From the NCBI GenBank assembly GCA_905372035.1, contig CAJPNN010000057.1:1-8825 (forward strand): a stretch of DNA of 8,825 nucleotides. The letters are read 5' to 3'. Below are positions 7,901 to 8,825 of this stretch, piece by piece. Numbering within the stretch: position 1 is the first letter of the stretch; each line of letters starts with the position of its first letter. The notes under the pieces are model-generated. The model made no database searches and had not been told where the DNA came from. It saw only the letters and a program-made list of their open reading frames with translations. Both the position numbers and the translations under genes were made by a program. Source of the DNA: Bacillota bacterium. Lineage in GTDB: Bacteria > Bacillota > Clostridia > Peptostreptococcales > Anaerovoracaceae.

Positions 7901-8705
7901 CCATCAAGCTCACAGGTTTTTCTTTATTTACTCTTATTTCAAGATATCTTTCAAAAGCCGCCTTTACAACATTCGAATATTCTCCGTCTTCAAATTCTAT
8001 TTGCTCCAATATGGTATTGAATGTCGTATGCCTGCAATGATCCGACCAGTAAGTGTCTATAACCTTTATCTCCGTAAGCGTGGGATTTCTTTCTTCTTTA
8101 TTAAAATAATCTCTTACCATCTTTATATCGTCAATGCTCATTGCAAGACCTTCGGTACGTATATACTTTTGTAGTTCTTCTTCCGTCATATTACAAAAAC
8201 CGGCTATCCGTTTTTCAACTTCCACCTGCTTTATATCCATATTAAGGTTCTCAGGTTTGCTCATATCTGCAAATCTTGAGTCTACCGGATTTACACAAAA
8301 TTTAATTATTTTATCTCTTTCTTCTTCCGAAACAGTTCCTGAAATAACATAGACCTTCGCACATCTTACTATAGGTTTTGCCTGTGGAGAGATCATCCTT
8401 ATACATTGCTCAGCCGAATCCGCCCTTTGATCATACTGCCCGGGCAAATATTCGACCGCATAACACAGACTTTGTTCTTCAACAGGAAAATCTTCTTCAA
8501 ATATTATATCTGTAGCAGGTTCCGAAAAAATTGTATTCTTTGCTTTCTCATACTCGGCATCGCTTATATTCTCAACATCATATCGGTTTAATATTCTCAC
8601 CTCTCTTAGACCTTTAATATCTAAGTTATCCGCCAGTTCCCTACACAAAGCTTTTTCTTCTGTTCCAAATTCTTTTTTTTTCTCTACATAAAGTCTTCTT
8701 ATCAC
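4971..8705 (-). CDS. purL: Single-chain phosphoribosylformylglycinamidine (FGAM) synthase PurL
   Basis: PurL converts FGAR, glutamine and ATP to FGAM. This is the long one-chain form (1244 residues from the GTG), with PurS-like, synthetase and glutaminase parts fused. It lacks the split PurL/PurQ/PurS arrangement of Bacillus, and its length fits the clostridial-type clade (TIGR01857, from memory). Motifs in order are WSDHCRHTTF near 220-229, FKNETHNHPTEIEPFGG near 317-333, GGRTGRDGCGGATGSS at 445-460, GELADSIDVDLD near 515-526, FDSTIGQGSVLMPLGG near 648-663, and GGKDSMSGTF at 769-778. The class I glutaminase domain starts near 983: IPVFPGTNCEEDSR, FIPGGFSGGDE, then LGICNGFQ with nucleophile C1085 and VSHGEGRF with H1152 and E1154. 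The triad is complete. The frame extends to TTG 8726, but GTG 8705 has GGAGGT nine bases upstream and gives the family-like start MIRRLYVEKK. It is first in the operon. Confidence 0.97.
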   Translation of the reverse strand: MIRRLYVEKKKEFGTEEKALCRELADNLDIKGLREVRILNRYDVENISDAEYEKAKNTIFSEPATDIIFEEDFPVEEQSLCYAVEYLPGQYDQRADSAEQCIRMISPQAKPIVRCAKVYVISGTVSEEERDKIIKFCVNPVDSRFADMSKPENLNMDIKQVEVEKRIAGFCNMTEEELQKYIRTEGLAMSIDDIKMVRDYFNKEERNPTLTEIKVIDTYWSDHCRHTTFNTILEQIEFEDGEYSNVVKAAFERYLEIRVNKEKPVSLMDMGTVATKYLKKYGKITGLDESEEINACSIKVKAKNEKDHTEEDWLVMFKNETHNHPTEIEPFGGAATCLGGAIRDPLSGRSYVYQAMRVTGAGDPTVPVENTLEGKLPQRKITTEAARGYSSYGNQIGVATGQVYEIYDPGYVSKRMEIGAVVGAAPAKNVIRKRPEKDDLIILVGGRTGRDGCGGATGSSKKHDKDSVETAGAEVQKGNPIIERNLQRLFRRAEASTLIKRCNDFGAGGVSVAVGELADSIDVDLDSVPKKYEGLSGTELAISESQERMAVVVASSDKDNFIKFAREENLEAAVIAKVTDTGRFRMFFKGNAIFDISREFLNTNGAAASAKVFIKNRDLRNYEERSIGEHGKFGQLNCCSQKGLVSNFDSTIGQGSVLMPLGGKYQRTPAMGMCAKLPTGIKDTSTATIMTWGYDCDIAKTAPYYGGMYAVIDAVAKAAAMGADYRDIKLSLQEYFPSPGENAEKWALPVEALLGALTSELELEIGAIGGKDSMSGTFQDMEVPPTIVAFACNVMDANHVVSSEFKKENSRIYMLHSGIGKPETFDFKGFKKNLEWINKNIKYNKISACGTVGKGGIFGSIAKMAMGNEIGFNGDLQKVLNIYGENILNIPIPGAMIFEVSEGFLEKDLAGANGIIYLGNTNSEKTIDFGSMKINMDKLVSMWDEPLEKVFATKLTNENTSVAMQPGYYKRNSFNPVKCEPQIVIPVFPGTNCEEDSRIAFEREGGKVKIVLIKNRDAEDLEDSIKVLAESIKESQIVFIPGGFSGGDEPDGSAKFITSVFRNPSVRKQIEDLMDKRDGLMLGICNGFQALVKLGLLPFGEIRDMDDESPTLTHNLIGRHVSAMVQTRVASVKSPWFKNVSVGDIHTIPVSHGEGRFAANKRILEDLINNGQIATQYVDFSGTATMKTEFNPNGSVMAIEGITSRDGRILGKMGHSERTGTNLYKNIPGNREQHIFRSAIEFFK

Positions 8706-8714
8706 TTTTCTCGA

Positions 8715-8720
8715 ACCTCC
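8715..8720 (-). promoter_or_regulatory. Shine-Dalgarno site that fixes the purL start at GTG 8705
   Basis: GGAGGT with a nine-base spacer precedes GTG 8705-8703. In the longer TTG-initiated frame (8726) this site would be coding sequence, and TTG has no comparable site of its own. Confidence 0.8.
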
Positions 8721-8787
8721 GTACAATTATAAGGTGTAGCATTAATATAATTCGTGTTTTTGACTATATTCTTTCATCTTTACCTAT

Positions 8788-8816
8788 ATAATATCAAAAT
8801 ATCTAATCTATTTCAA
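8788..8816 (-). promoter_or_regulatory. Promoter of the pur operon (sigma-70/sigma-A type)
   Basis: On the minus strand TTGAAA (8816-8811) is followed by a 17-base AT-rich spacer and TATTAT (8793-8788): five of six and five of six matches to the consensus hexamers at ideal spacing. Transcription would start near 8781, giving an untranslated leader of about 75 bases before GTG 8705. The leader is too short for, and shows no conserved core of, a purine or PRPP riboswitch. GATATT occurs twice, eight bases apart, overlapping the spacer and -10; it could be part of an operator, but this is not supported further. Confidence 0.75.
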
Positions 8817-8825
8817 ACTTAAAAC

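Noticed and set aside
8745..8760. A PurBox-like site, AAACACGAATTAT, in the purL leader.
   Set aside because: It has three mismatches to the Bacillus/Lactococcus PurBox as I recall it, and no properly spaced inverted partner; the only TTCG nearby belongs to the ribosome site region.
8742..8777. An 11-codon leader peptide frame (MKEYSQKHELY) between the promoter and purL.
   Set aside because: Its ATG would lie only a few bases from the predicted transcript start, with no usable ribosome site, and it has no run of regulatory codons or attenuator hairpin.

Overview
The window is one tightly packed block of de novo purine (IMP) biosynthesis genes. All of them lie on the minus strand, so transcription runs from right (8825) to left (1). 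In transcription order the genes are purL, purE, purC, purM, purN, purF and the start of purH, which runs off the left edge. A good sigma-70/sigma-A type promoter lies just upstream of purL, and no terminator is visible between the genes, so this looks like a single operon. Open frames on the plus strand are shadows of these genes.

The DNA is moderately AT-rich, with many ATA, AGA and TTA codons and strong GGAGG ribosome sites. PurL is the long single-chain type. Together these suggest an anaerobic low-GC Firmicute (Clostridia or Tissierellia-like); I cannot name the genus, and Fusobacteria remain possible.

Layout: 8825-8706 promoter and leader; 8705-4971 purL; 4970-4872 spacer; 4871-4392 purE; 4363-3659 purC; 3649-2588 purM; 2587-2460 spacer with a possible gene relic; 2459-1869 purN; 1867-443 purF-like; 440-1 purH (5' part). 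Several longest-possible starts (TTG for purL and purF, an upstream ATG for purN) were rejected in favour of downstream starts with well-placed Shine-Dalgarno sites. No gene-free stretch exceeds 300 bases.

Pathway: PurF makes phosphoribosylamine, PurN formylates GAR, PurL makes FGAM, PurM makes AIR, PurE and PurC convert AIR/CAIR to SAICAR, and PurH makes IMP. purD, purB and purK are not in the window.

The most striking point is the gene in the purF position. Its phosphoribosyltransferase half and its four Fe-S cysteines are intact, but its glutaminase half has lost the N-terminal catalytic cysteine and several glutamine-pocket residues. It may use ammonia, borrow it from a partner, or do something else. 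PurL, in the same operon, keeps a complete glutaminase triad. A second curiosity is the purM-purN spacer, which carries a Shine-Dalgarno/ATG start coupled to the purM stop followed by a frame-disrupted protein-like stretch.
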